Positions 33,868 to 43,016 of a stretch of 57,013 nucleotides of DNA are shown piece by piece. A program made the position numbers and the translations under genes. The stretch covers positions 1 through 57,013 of the forward strand of contig CABSKX010000004.1 of the NCBI GenBank assembly GCA_902478365.1. Reading direction: 5' to 3'. Source of the stretch: an uncultured Collinsella sp. Lineage in GTDB: Bacteria; Actinomycetota; Coriobacteriia; Coriobacteriales; Coriobacteriaceae. Under the pieces are notes generated by a model. That model saw only the letters and a list, made by a program, of their open reading frames with translations, did not search any database and had not been told where the DNA came from. Each line of letters starts with the position of its first letter. Within the stretch, counting starts at the first letter, position 1.

Positions 33868-35878
33868 CATGACGCTGTTTATCGCATCGCTTGCCGTCTC
33901 GTGCATCGGTGCGCTCGCCTCGGTTCTGCTGATCAAGGCCGATAACGCCGCCAAGACCGCCGGCTGCCTTATCGGCGCCGTCGCCGCGGTGCTTTCGTTT
34001 GTGGCCGGTATCCAGGCCGTGCTGGGCGATGTCACGTCGGTCGATACCATCGTGTTTTTCCCGTTTGCCCATTTCCAGCTGCTGCTCAATCAGCTGTCCG
34101 GCCTGTTCGTGGCGCTCATCTCGGTGCTCGCGTTTGCCGGTTCGATCTACGGTCTCAACTACTTTGATGAGTACCCGGGCAAAAAGGGCCGCGCCGGCTT
34201 CTTCTTTAACACCTTTGTGGCGTCCATGATGCTCGTCATCACCGCCGACAACGTGTTTTGGTTCCTGGTCGCCTTTGAGCTCATGTCGCTGACCTCGTAC
34301 TTCCTGGTTGTGATCGAGGAGAACGAGAACTCCATCCATGGCGGTTGGCTCTACTTTGTGATCGCGCACGTGGGCTTTGTGCTCATCATGGCGAGCTTCC
34401 TCACCATGACCAACTTCGCCGGTGGCTCGTTTGCCTTTGCGGATTTCCGCGCTACGCAGTTTAGCCCCGCGGTCGCATCCGTGTGCTTCGTGCTCGCCTT
34501 CTTTGGCTTTGGCGCCAAGGCCGGTATCATCCCGCTGCACGGCTGGCTGCCCAAGGCGCATCCCGAGGCGCCGTCCAACGTGTCGGCCCTCATGTCCGGC
34601 GGCATGATCAAGATCGGTATCTTCGGCATCCTCAAGGTGGGCCTCGACCTGCTCTCCGCCTCGGGCGTTCAGGTCTGGTGGGGCCTTATGGTCATGGTCT
34701 TCGGTGCGATCTCGTCGGTCCTCGGCGTGGCCTTCGCCCTGCAGGAGCATGACATCAAGCGCCTGCTGGCCTATCACTCCGTCGAGAACATCGGCATCAT
34801 TCTGCTCGGCGTCGGCGCCTCCATGGCCGCCATGGCGCTCAACTCTGTCGGCATCGCCGTCCTGGCTCTGATGGCTGCCCTCTACCACACGTTTAACCAC
34901 GCGATGTTTAAGGGCGAGCTGTTCTTGGGCGCCGGTGCGCTGCTGTACTCTACGGGTACGCGCAATATGGAGAAGATGGGCGGCCTGTTCCGTCGTATGC
35001 CGGCAACGGCCATCTGCTTCCTCGTTGGCGCGCTTGCCATCTCGGCCATCCCGCCCTTCAACGGCTTTGTGTCCGAGTGGTTTACCTACCAGTCGCTGTT
35101 TAACGCCGCCATGCAGGGCGACAAGGCCGTCATGATCGTGGCCGTGTTCGCTGCCGTCGCGCTTGCCATTACCGGCGCTCTGGCTGTCACGTGCTTCGTC
35201 AAGGCCTATGGCGTCTCCTTTGCCTCCGCGCCCCGCTCCGAGGCTGCGGCCAATGCCAAGGAGGTTCCCGCCCCCATGGTGTTTGCGCAGGGCCTGCTCG
35301 CGGCCATTTGCGTCGTGCTGGGCATTGGCGCTCCCGTGATCGCGCCCGTGCTGGTCGATGTCGCCGCGTCTGTGCTGCATCCCTACGGTGGCGTGTTTGC
35401 CGCCGAGGGCATGGAGCTCATGAACCAGTACTCCGGCGCCGCCACCTCCACGCCCGCGATCGCCATTGCGCTCGTGGTGCTCGTCGGCCTTGCCTGTGGT
35501 TATCGCAAGCTCAAGACCGTCGGCAAGGTGCAGAAGTCTCAGCCGTGGGCATGCGGCTATGCTCCCAACGAGCATATGCCCGTCGTGGCCACGACCTTTG
35601 CCTCCGAGGTGTCCTGGTTTATGCAGCCACTCTACACGCTGCGCGACCGCTGTGCGGCCGTCTGCTGGTCCATCGCGCACTTCTTCCAGAAGCTCACCGG
35701 TGTGGCCGAGTCTGTGGAGCCCGTGCCCGACAAGGTTCTCGTCGATGCCCCGCATAAGGGTGTCGAGAAGCTCGCCGACCTCGCGACTAAGCTCGAGGGC
35801 GGCAACTACAGCATCTATATCTGCTACATCGTCGCGGCACTCGTGGTGTTCCTCGTGCTCGCCGTGCAAATGGGTTAA
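33860..35878 (+). CDS. hyfB: Hydrogenase-4 subunit B, proton antiporter-like
   Basis: Large integral membrane subunit (672 residues) of the group 4 hydrogenase, homologous to NuoL/MrpA-type antiporter subunits and probably part of the ion-translocating arm. Fifteen or so hydrophobic segments are seen. Typical features are the ELMSLTSYFLVV loop with the conserved Glu near residue 140, KAGIIPLHGWLPKAHPEAPSNVSALMSG near 220, and KRLLAYHSVENIGIILLG near 300. It overlaps hyfA at its start. Thirteen bases separate it from hyfC, with AGGAGGGG between. Confidence 0.94.
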   Translation: MDSMTLFIASLAVSCIGALASVLLIKADNAAKTAGCLIGAVAAVLSFVAGIQAVLGDVTSVDTIVFFPFAHFQLLLNQLSGLFVALISVLAFAGSIYGLNYFDEYPGKKGRAGFFFNTFVASMMLVITADNVFWFLVAFELMSLTSYFLVVIEENENSIHGGWLYFVIAHVGFVLIMASFLTMTNFAGGSFAFADFRATQFSPAVASVCFVLAFFGFGAKAGIIPLHGWLPKAHPEAPSNVSALMSGGMIKIGIFGILKVGLDLLSASGVQVWWGLMVMVFGAISSVLGVAFALQEHDIKRLLAYHSVENIGIILLGVGASMAAMALNSVGIAVLALMAALYHTFNHAMFKGELFLGAGALLYSTGTRNMEKMGGLFRRMPATAICFLVGALAISAIPPFNGFVSEWFTYQSLFNAAMQGDKAVMIVAVFAAVALAITGALAVTCFVKAYGVSFASAPRSEAAANAKEVPAPMVFAQGLLAAICVVLGIGAPVIAPVLVDVAASVLHPYGGVFAAEGMELMNQYSGAATSTPAIAIALVVLVGLACGYRKLKTVGKVQKSQPWACGYAPNEHMPVVATTFASEVSWFMQPLYTLRDRCAAVCWSIAHFFQKLTGVAESVEPVPDKVLVDAPHKGVEKLADLATKLEGGNYSIYICYIVAALVVFLVLAVQMG

Positions 35879-35890
35879 GGAGGGGAGAGC

Positions 35891-36817
35891 ATGAACAACA
35901 TCGTACTTGCCGTTCTGCAGGGCGTGGTCGTTATGGCCGTCGCACCGTTCTTCTCCGGTCTCGGCCGCGTGATCCGCGCCAAGATGCACAACCGTCGCGG
36001 CCCCAGCATCATGCAGGACTACCGCGACCTGGCCAAGCTCTTTGCGCGCCCCGAGTCCCAGAGCGAGGATGCGAGCTTTGCGCTGCGCATCATGCCGCCG
36101 CTGTTCTTCGCCGTCGCCTTTATGCTCGCGATGGGTCTGCCGCTCTTTACGGCACAAAGCCCCATCCCGGTCTTTGGTGACGCCATCACCATCATGTACA
36201 GCCTGGCGCTCGCCCGCTTCTTCTTCGCCCTCTGCGGTGTGGATTCGTCCAACGCCTACGCCGGTATCGGCGGCGTCCGCGAGCTGCTCATGAGCGTGCT
36301 CATCGAGCCGTCTATGCTGCTGGCGCTGTTTGCCGCCGCCCTGGTGTGCGGCTCCACCGACATCGCCACCATGGGTCAGCACATCATGACGGGCGCCATC
36401 GACGCGCCGGTCGCCGTGATCCTCGCCGGCATCGCCTTTGCGATTGCCTGCTACATGGAGCTCGGCAAGCTGCCCTTTGACCAGGCCGAGGCCGAGCAGG
36501 AGCTTCAGGAAGGCCCGCTCGCCGAGCTTTCAGGCCCGTCGCTCGCCATGGCCAAGCTTGCCATGTCCATGAAACAGGTCCTGGTCGTCGCCTGGTTCTG
36601 CGCGATCTTCGTCCCCTGGGGCGAGCCCGCGACCGTGGGCGCCGCCGCCGTTCTGGGCGCAGTCATCTTCCTGGTGAAGTGCCTGATCGACTTTGTCGTG
36701 TGCGGCGTGATCGAGAACTCCTGCTCGCGCTCGCGTTTTAAGGTTCTCGGCAATCAGACTTGGGCCGTCGTGGGCATCGCCGTGCTGGCGTTTGTCTTCG
36801 TGGTCGTCGGCGTGTAG
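35891..36817 (+). CDS. hyfC: Hydrogenase-4 subunit C (NuoH-like)
   Basis: Membrane anchor subunit of 308 residues, homologous to complex I NuoH and E. coli HycD/HyfC, which connects the hydrogenase module to the membrane arm. Visible hallmarks are GLGRVIRAKMHNRRGPS near residue 25, DLAKLFARPESQSEDAS near 45 and the Glu-rich cytoplasmic loop LPFDQAEAEQELQEGPLAELSG near 200. About eight hydrophobic segments. The ATG follows AAGGAGGGGAGAGC. It lies inside the hyf operon with 12-15 base gaps on both sides. Confidence 0.94.
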   Translation: MNNIVLAVLQGVVVMAVAPFFSGLGRVIRAKMHNRRGPSIMQDYRDLAKLFARPESQSEDASFALRIMPPLFFAVAFMLAMGLPLFTAQSPIPVFGDAITIMYSLALARFFFALCGVDSSNAYAGIGGVRELLMSVLIEPSMLLALFAAALVCGSTDIATMGQHIMTGAIDAPVAVILAGIAFAIACYMELGKLPFDQAEAEQELQEGPLAELSGPSLAMAKLAMSMKQVLVVAWFCAIFVPWGEPATVGAAAVLGAVIFLVKCLIDFVVCGVIENSCSRSRFKVLGNQTWAVVGIAVLAFVFVVVGV

Positions 36818-36832
36818 GAGAAGGGAGAAACA

Positions 36833-38290
36833 ATGTCATTTGCAGTCAGTCTGTCCCTTCTCGGCTTGGTCGCTATCGCGGCCCCGATGGTGGCCTCGGT
36901 GCTCGTCGCCCTGTTCCCCCGTCCGTACGCCAAGTGGTTCAGCGTTTTGGGTGCCGCCGTCTCGACGGTCTGCACCATCGCCCTCGCCGCGAATTTCGCT
37001 GGCGCCGGCATGCCCGACACGCAGGTCCCCCTGATCTCGTTTGGGCAGACCCTCGTCATGGGATTCACCTTCGATCGCATGAGCACGCTGCTCGCGCCCA
37101 CCTTTGTGGGTATCGGCCTGCTTGTCGTGATCTACTCGATTCCCTATATGAGCGAGAATAACCGTGAGCATCCCGACGCACCGCGTCGCCGCTTCTACGC
37201 GTACCTCGCGACCTTCATCGGCGCCATGGCCGGCCTTGTGTACAGCTCGACCCTTTTGGGCCAGCTCGTGTTCTTTGAGATCACGGGTGCGTGCTCTTGG
37301 GGCCTCATTAGCTACTACATGTCGCCTACGGCCAAGAAGGCCGGCATGAAGGCCCTGATCATTACGCATATCGGTGCGCTCGGCCTGTATCTGGGCGCCG
37401 CCATCGTGTTTGCCCACACCGGCACCTTCGCCATCACCGCGATTGCCGGCCTCGACGCCAAGCTCAAGGCTATCGTCCTTTTGCTCGTGCTGTTTGCGGC
37501 CTGGGCCAAGTCCGCACAGGTCCCCATGTACATGTGGCTGCCTTCGGCCATGGAGGCACCGACGCCTGTTTCGGCCTATCTGCATGGCGCCTCGATGGTT
37601 AAGGTCGGCGTGTGCGTGTTCGCACGCGCGCTCGTCTCTGCCGGCGAGATTCCCGAGATCGTGGGCTGGGTCGCCATTATCGACGCCATGGTCACCATGC
37701 TCTTTGGTTTCCTTATGTACCTGCCGCAAAAGGACATGAAGCGTCTGCTGGCCTTCTCTACGATCGCCCAGCTCTCCTATGTGTTCTTTGGTCTGGGCCT
37801 TTCGGTCTTTGGCAGCCAGCTGGCCTTTGACGGTGCCGTGTGCCACATCTTTAACCACGCCTTCGCCAAGACCCTGTTCTTCCTGATCGCCGGTTCGTTC
37901 TCCTTTACCCTCGGCACGCGTATGCTGCCCAAGCTGCGCGGCATCGTAAAGAAGTACCCGATCTCGGGCGTGGGCTTTGGTGTCGCGGCGCTCGCCATTG
38001 CCGGCGTGCCGCCCATGAACACGTTCTTCTCGAAGTTCCAGATCATCGCCGGCGGCTTTTCTGTGGGTGCCGGCAACGTCGCGATCCTGGTGCTCGTGTG
38101 CATCATGGTCGCCGAGACCGTCGCCACCTTCGCTTGGTTCCTCAAGTGGATGGGTTATTGCCTGCCCGGCGAGCCGAGCGAAGAGGTCGCTGCGGGAGCC
38201 CCGCTTCCCCGCGCGATGGCGTTCGTGTTCATCGTGCTCATCATCATGGTTATCGTCAGCGGCCCGCTTTCGGCCAGCTGGATCGGTTAG
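36833..38290 (+). CDS. hyfD: Hydrogenase-4 subunit D, antiporter-like
   Basis: Second antiporter-like (NuoM/NuoN/MrpD family) membrane subunit, 485 residues with about fourteen hydrophobic segments. KSAQVPMYMWLPSAMEAPTPVSAYLHGASMV near residue 225 is the conserved Lys/Pro region of the family, and KRLLAFSTIAQLSYVFFGLG near 300 follows. It has no counterpart in the smaller Hyc (FHL-1) operon of E. coli but corresponds to HyfD. GAAGGGAG lies upstream of the ATG. It is flanked by hyfC and hyfE. Confidence 0.92.
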   Translation: MSFAVSLSLLGLVAIAAPMVASVLVALFPRPYAKWFSVLGAAVSTVCTIALAANFAGAGMPDTQVPLISFGQTLVMGFTFDRMSTLLAPTFVGIGLLVVIYSIPYMSENNREHPDAPRRRFYAYLATFIGAMAGLVYSSTLLGQLVFFEITGACSWGLISYYMSPTAKKAGMKALIITHIGALGLYLGAAIVFAHTGTFAITAIAGLDAKLKAIVLLLVLFAAWAKSAQVPMYMWLPSAMEAPTPVSAYLHGASMVKVGVCVFARALVSAGEIPEIVGWVAIIDAMVTMLFGFLMYLPQKDMKRLLAFSTIAQLSYVFFGLGLSVFGSQLAFDGAVCHIFNHAFAKTLFFLIAGSFSFTLGTRMLPKLRGIVKKYPISGVGFGVAALAIAGVPPMNTFFSKFQIIAGGFSVGAGNVAILVLVCIMVAETVATFAWFLKWMGYCLPGEPSEEVAAGAPLPRAMAFVFIVLIIMVIVSGPLSASWIG

Positions 38291-38303
38291 GAGGTAGAAC
38301 GAC

Positions 38304-38957
38304 ATGGGTTATTCGATCGTCAACATCCTTGGCGGCCTTCTGATCGTCACGTCCACCATGGTGGTCGTCTCAAAGAACATCAAGCACGCCATCAGCTGGT
38401 ATGCGGTGCAGTCGCTGGTGCTCGTGGGGCTGCTCGCCACGCTCGGTGTCACCACCGGTGCGCAGGAGCTGCTTATGTGGGCCGGATCTGCCTTTATCAC
38501 CAAGGTCGTCCTGGTCCCTTATATCCTCAACCGCGCATACAAGAAGATGGGCGAGCCGAGCGACGCATCGCTCAAGGCCGGCCTTAAGCCCGCGTGGGCC
38601 ATCTGCATCATCGCCGTCGAGGTCGCGATCTGCTTTGCCGTCGTGACGCAGATCAGCCTGCCCACGGCCGAGGTCGCAACGCCTGCGCTCGCTATTAGCT
38701 TCGCTCACTTCTTTGTGGGCCTCACCTGCATCATCTCGCAGCGCAACATCATGAAGCAGATCTTTGGATACTGCCTTATGGAAAACGGCAGCCACGTGAC
38801 GCTCGCGCTTTTGGCCCCCACCGCTCCCGAGATTATCGAGATCGGTATCGCCACCGACGCCATCTTTGCCGTCATCATCATGTCCATCGTCGTGCGTCGC
38901 ATTTGGGACGACTCCCACTCGCTCGATGCGCGCGACCTGTCCGAGCTGAGGGGGTAG
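38304..38957 (+). CDS. hyfE: Hydrogenase-4 subunit E
   Basis: Membrane subunit of 217 residues with about six or seven hydrophobic segments, related to HyfE and in its N-terminal part to NuoK/MrpC. HFFVGLTCIISQRNIMKQIFGYCLMENG near residue 135 is the characteristic HyfE segment and is followed by VTLALLAPTAPEIIEIGIATD. The ATG at 38304 has TAGGAGG upstream. The three-base gap to hyfF implies coupled translation. Its presence with hyfD and hyfF marks a Hyf-type (FHL-2) rather than Hyc-type complex. Confidence 0.92.
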   Translation: MGYSIVNILGGLLIVTSTMVVVSKNIKHAISWYAVQSLVLVGLLATLGVTTGAQELLMWAGSAFITKVVLVPYILNRAYKKMGEPSDASLKAGLKPAWAICIIAVEVAICFAVVTQISLPTAEVATPALAISFAHFFVGLTCIISQRNIMKQIFGYCLMENGSHVTLALLAPTAPEIIEIGIATDAIFAVIIMSIVVRRIWDDSHSLDARDLSELRG

Positions 38958-38960
38958 TCC

Positions 38961-40520
38961 ATGGAAACGTTGATTCTCGCCCTCCTCGCGACTCCTCTGG
39001 TGTTCTCGCTGGTCATGGCGTTTTTGCCCAAGAACACGTCCTATAACGTGTTTGCCGGTCTCAACCTGGTCTCCGTCGCAGCCGTCCTGGTGCTGTCGAT
39101 TGTGACGGCCGGTGACGTCCTTATGAGCGGCGACACCGCGAGCGCTCTTGGCCTGTGGTTCCACCTCGATTCGCTGGGCGCCATCTTTGTGCTGCTCATC
39201 GGCTTTATCGGTTTTCTTACGGGGCTGTTCTCGCTGCCCTATGTAAAGGCCGATATCGAGGAGGGCTCCATGCCCGCCGAGCGCGCCAAGCAGTATTTTG
39301 CGCTGTTTAGCCTGTTTGTGTTCACCATGCTGCTCGCGTGCCTGTCCAACAACATGATCCTCACGTGGGCCGCCGTGGAGGCAACCACGCTTTCCACCGT
39401 GTTCCTCGTGGGTATCTACAAGAACAAGACGGCCCTCGAGGCTTCTTGGAAGTACGCGATGGTCTGCACCGCCGGCGTGGCCTTTGGCCTGTTCGGTACG
39501 CTGCTGATCTACGCCAACGCCGCCGACGTGATTCCCAACGCCCACGAGGCCGCATTCCTGTCGTGCGTGCTGCCGTATGCCGACCAGTTCGACCCGACGC
39601 TCATGCGCCTCGCCTTTGCGTTTATCGTGATCGGCTTTGGTACCAAGGCCGGCCTGTTCCCCATGCACACTTGGCTGCCCGATGCTCACTCCCAGGCCCC
39701 GAGCCCTGTCTCGGCCCTGCTCTCGGGCGTGCTGCTTAAGTGCGCCATGCTTGTGATCATGCGCTTCTACGGCTTTACTATCCAGGCCGTGGGCGCCGAG
39801 TATCCGCAACTTTTGCTGCTGATCGTCGGCACTCTGTCCATTTTGGTGGCGGCACTCTCGATGTTTCGCCAGGACGACCTCAAGCGCCGCTTTGCGTACT
39901 CGTCTGTGGAGAACGTGGGCGTTATCGCCCTGTGCCTGGGTATCGGTGGCCCGCTGGGTATCGCCGCGGCCCTGCTGCACTGCGTGTTCCACGGCTTTAC
40001 CAAGACGCTTGCCTTCTGCGTGTCCGGCAACATCCAGCACGCCTTTGGCACGCGTAGCCTGGCCAAGATCCAGGGCGTCGTCGAGGTTGCCCCCGCAACC
40101 GCCGCGCTCGCCGTCCTGGCGCTGCTCGGTCTTGGTGCCTTCCCGCCCTTTGGCATGTTTATCTCCGAGTTCCTGACTTTTGTCGCCGGTGTTACCGCCG
40201 GTCCCATGTGGCTGGTCGTCGTGGTCGCCCTCGGTCTTACCGTGGCCATATCCGCGCTCACCCGCATCGCACTCAAGTCGGTATTCGGTCATGCGCCCCA
40301 GGGCATGGATAAGCATGAGGCCCCGGTGCTCATGCTTATCCCCGAAATCATCCTGGCTGTCATGATCTTGTGGTTTGGCATCGCCACCCCGCTGCCCCTC
40401 GTGCACGGTGTGGAGACCGCGACCGGCATCGTGCTCGAGCAGAGCACCGAGGAACTTCACGCGACGCCGATGTACCGCGCTGTGTTCGGTACCGAGACCG
40501 CTCAGAGCGAGGTGGAGTAA
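38961..40520 (+). CDS. hyfF: Hydrogenase-4 subunit F, antiporter-like
   Basis: Third antiporter-like subunit, 519 residues, of the NuoM/NuoN type. The family core TKAGLFPMHTWLPDAHSQAPSPVSALLSGV is near residue 230, with KRRFAYSSVENVGVIALCLG near 310 and HCVFHGFTKTLAFCVSGN after it. About fourteen hydrophobic segments. Three putative ion-translocating subunits (B, D, F) make energy conservation by this complex plausible, though not shown here. It starts three bases after hyfE and ends three bases before hyfG. Confidence 0.93.
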   Translation: METLILALLATPLVFSLVMAFLPKNTSYNVFAGLNLVSVAAVLVLSIVTAGDVLMSGDTASALGLWFHLDSLGAIFVLLIGFIGFLTGLFSLPYVKADIEEGSMPAERAKQYFALFSLFVFTMLLACLSNNMILTWAAVEATTLSTVFLVGIYKNKTALEASWKYAMVCTAGVAFGLFGTLLIYANAADVIPNAHEAAFLSCVLPYADQFDPTLMRLAFAFIVIGFGTKAGLFPMHTWLPDAHSQAPSPVSALLSGVLLKCAMLVIMRFYGFTIQAVGAEYPQLLLLIVGTLSILVAALSMFRQDDLKRRFAYSSVENVGVIALCLGIGGPLGIAAALLHCVFHGFTKTLAFCVSGNIQHAFGTRSLAKIQGVVEVAPATAALAVLALLGLGAFPPFGMFISEFLTFVAGVTAGPMWLVVVVALGLTVAISALTRIALKSVFGHAPQGMDKHEAPVLMLIPEIILAVMILWFGIATPLPLVHGVETATGIVLEQSTEELHATPMYRAVFGTETAQSEVE

Positions 40521-40523
40521 CGA

Positions 40524-42296
40524 ATGATTGAAACTGAGAACAAGGTGTATGCCCGTCGCTGCGAGAGCCATGTCGAGGCCCTGCGCCGCGCCGTTCCGGG
40601 CTGCATCGAGAAGGTCGAGTGGCAGTGCGAGGACCAGCTGACGATTACCGTCAAGCAGGACAAGCTGCCCGAGGCCGTCCACTACCTGTATTACGAGCGC
40701 TACGGCTGGATTCCCGTGATCATCGGCAACGATGAGCGCAGCCTGTGCGGCCGCTACGCCGTGTATTACGTCATCTCCATGGAGGGGGAGGACCCCGGCT
40801 GGGTGACCGTGCGCACCGAGGTCGATCCCGCCAAGATGACGTTCCCGTCCGTGACGCCGTTCGTCCCCGCCTGCGTGTGGGGCGAGCGCGAGCTGCGCGA
40901 CATGTTCGGTCTGATTCCCGAGGGCCTGCCTGATCGTCGTCGCCTGGTGCTGCCCGACGATTGGCCCAGCGGCCTTTACCCGCTGCGCAAGGACTCCATG
41001 GACTACCGCTTCCGTCCCGCTCCCGCGAGCGACATGGAAAACTACGAGTTCTTGGCCGACACCAAGGGCAAGGAGACCACGCTCGTCCCCATGGGCCCGC
41101 TGCACATTACCTCCGACGAGCCCGGCCACTTCCGCCTGTTCGTTGAGGGCGAGACGATCGTCGATGCCGACTACCGTCTGTTCTACGTGCACCGCGGCAT
41201 GGAGAAGGTCGCCGAGACGCGCCTGAACTATGACGCCGTGACGTTCCTCGCCGACCGCATCTGCGGCATCTGCGGCTGCGCCCACTCGGTGGCCTACGCC
41301 GAGGCCGTCGAGCGCGCCCAGGGCATCCATATCCCGCCGCGCGCCCAGTACATTCGCGCCATCATGCTCGAGGTCGAGCGCCTGCACTCGCATCTGCTCA
41401 ACATTGGCCTGGCGTCGCACTACACGGGCTTCGACTCCGGCTTCCAGCAGTTCTTCCGCGTCCGCGAGAAGTCCATGGACCTGGCCGAGAAGCTCTCCGG
41501 TCACCGCAAGACCTACGGCCTCAACGTGATCGGCGGCGTGCGTCGCGACATTTTGGCCGAGCAGAAGCTTTCCACGCTCACGACCATCCACCAGCTGCGC
41601 TCCGAGGTTCAGGAACTCGTCGACGTCTTGCTCTCCACGCCCAACTTTATTGAGCGCACGAGTGGCATCGGCATCTTGGACCGCAAGATCGCACGTGACT
41701 TCTCGCCGGTCGGCCCGCTCATGCGTGGCTCGGGCTATGCCCGCGACGTGCGCTTTGACCATCCCTTCGACGGCTACGCCGATCCGGACGTCCAAAAGAT
41801 GCATGCTGCCACGGCCGACACCTGCGATGCCTTCGGCCGTACCGCCGTCCGCATCCAGGAGGTCTACGATTCGATCGACATGATCGAGACCATGCTCGAG
41901 AACTGCCCGTCGGGCCCCATCCTCACCACGGATTGGGAGTACACCCCGCACAAGTACGCCATCGGTGCCACCGAGGCGCCGCGCGGCGAGGACGTGCACT
42001 GGGCCATGCTCGGCAATAACCAGAAGTGCTACCGCTGGCGCGCCAAGGCCGCCACGTACAGTAACTGGCCGGTCCTGCGCTACATGTTCCGCGGCAACAC
42101 CGTGGGCGATGCGGCGCTGATCGTCGGCTCGCTCGACCCGTGCTATTCCTGCACCGACCGCGTGACGGTGACCGATGTCGCCGCCAAGCGCGACCACGTG
42201 CTCGACAAGGAGCAGTTCGAGAACGTCTGGCGCGACAAGTCGCCGCTCGCGGGCGAGGGCACCATGGCTGCTCCGCTCGATGAGGAGGCGCTCTAA
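40524..42296 (+). CDS. hyfG: [NiFe]-hydrogenase large subunit fused to NuoC-like domain
   Basis: Catalytic subunit (590 residues) of a group 4a [NiFe]-hydrogenase that evolves H2. Residues 1-170 form the NuoC-like domain (GERELRDMFGLIPEGL near 115). The Ni-Fe site is bound by C247 and C250 (RICGICGCAHS) and C540 and C543 (DPCYSC). The following CTDR-VTV suggests HycI-type cleavage after Arg546, removing 44 residues; a matching protease gene is at 44381. Length and layout match HycE/HyfG. It lies in the centre of the operon. Confidence 0.96.
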   Translation: MIETENKVYARRCESHVEALRRAVPGCIEKVEWQCEDQLTITVKQDKLPEAVHYLYYERYGWIPVIIGNDERSLCGRYAVYYVISMEGEDPGWVTVRTEVDPAKMTFPSVTPFVPACVWGERELRDMFGLIPEGLPDRRRLVLPDDWPSGLYPLRKDSMDYRFRPAPASDMENYEFLADTKGKETTLVPMGPLHITSDEPGHFRLFVEGETIVDADYRLFYVHRGMEKVAETRLNYDAVTFLADRICGICGCAHSVAYAEAVERAQGIHIPPRAQYIRAIMLEVERLHSHLLNIGLASHYTGFDSGFQQFFRVREKSMDLAEKLSGHRKTYGLNVIGGVRRDILAEQKLSTLTTIHQLRSEVQELVDVLLSTPNFIERTSGIGILDRKIARDFSPVGPLMRGSGYARDVRFDHPFDGYADPDVQKMHAATADTCDAFGRTAVRIQEVYDSIDMIETMLENCPSGPILTTDWEYTPHKYAIGATEAPRGEDVHWAMLGNNQKCYRWRAKAATYSNWPVLRYMFRGNTVGDAALIVGSLDPCYSCTDRVTVTDVAAKRDHVLDKEQFENVWRDKSPLAGEGTMAAPLDEEAL

Positions 42297-42297
42297 T

Positions 42298-43014
42298 ATG
42301 CTGAAGCTTTGGAAGGTTAACGCCAAGGCCGGCGACGCGACGGTCAAGTACCCGTTTGCGCCGTTTCCCACCAACAAGGACATGCGCGGCAAGCCCGAGC
42401 ACAATGCCGAGCTCTGCATCGCCTGCGGTGCCTGCGGCGTGGCTTGTCCGGCCGATGCCATTCGCATGGACACCGACCTTGCGGCCGATACCATTACCTG
42501 GTCGATCGACTACGGCCGCTGCATCTTTTGCGGCCGCTGCGAGGAGGCCTGCCCCATGGAGGCCATCAAGCTCACCGAGGAGTTTGAGCTGGCCGTCATG
42601 AGCAAAGACGACCTCACCAGCAAGAGCGTCTACACGCTCGAGCACTGCTCGCGTTGTGGCAAGCCGTTTGCCCCGCACAAGGAGATCGACTACGCCAAGC
42701 GCCTGCTGCAAAAGGCCGGCGGCATGGAGGCCGAGCAGGCCGCTCGTACCGTCGGTATGTGCCAGGAGTGCAAGCGCGAGCTTGACGCCCTGCGCGCCGC
42801 CTCCGCCGTAAAGACCGGCAACGCGCACGGCATGGCTGCCAACGAGACGCTTGCGTCCGGTGAGCCCCAGGGCCCCGGCATGGAGTATCTGGGCGGCCAC
42901 GGCGTGAATCCGGAGTATATCGACCGCGAGCTCAACCCCGATACGCCCGAGATTCCCGCCGGTCCTGCGCCGGTCGAGGGCATCATTATGGATTTTGATA
43001 CGAAGGAGGAGTAA
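42298..43014 (+). CDS. hyfH: Hydrogenase 4Fe-4S subunit (HycF/HyfH, NuoI-like)
   Basis: Peripheral 8Fe-8S ferredoxin subunit (238 residues) passing electrons to the hydrogenase small subunit. The two cluster motifs are LCIACGACGVACPADAI near residue 40 and RCIFCGRCEEACPMEAI near 77. Two more Cys pairs, HCSRCGKPF near 120 and MCQECKREL near 155, could bind another metal. The C-terminal 70 residues are Pro/Gly-rich and lack motifs, making it longer than HycF (about 180 residues). The ATG at 42298 is almost contiguous with the hyfG stop. Confidence 0.92.
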   Translation: MLKLWKVNAKAGDATVKYPFAPFPTNKDMRGKPEHNAELCIACGACGVACPADAIRMDTDLAADTITWSIDYGRCIFCGRCEEACPMEAIKLTEEFELAVMSKDDLTSKSVYTLEHCSRCGKPFAPHKEIDYAKRLLQKAGGMEAEQAARTVGMCQECKRELDALRAASAVKTGNAHGMAANETLASGEPQGPGMEYLGGHGVNPEYIDRELNPDTPEIPAGPAPVEGIIMDFDTKEE

Positions 43015-43016
43015 CC

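Noticed and set aside
33809..36382. Long minus-strand open frame (857 codons) opposite hyfB-hyfC
   Set aside because: It is His/Gly/Arg-rich low-complexity shadow sequence of well-conserved membrane protein genes.
38370..42494. Very long open frame (1374 codons) on the minus strand opposite hyfE-hyfH
   Set aside because: The plus strand carries several well-matched hydrogenase genes here. The opposite frame is an artefact of high GC and codon bias and its translation has no family features.
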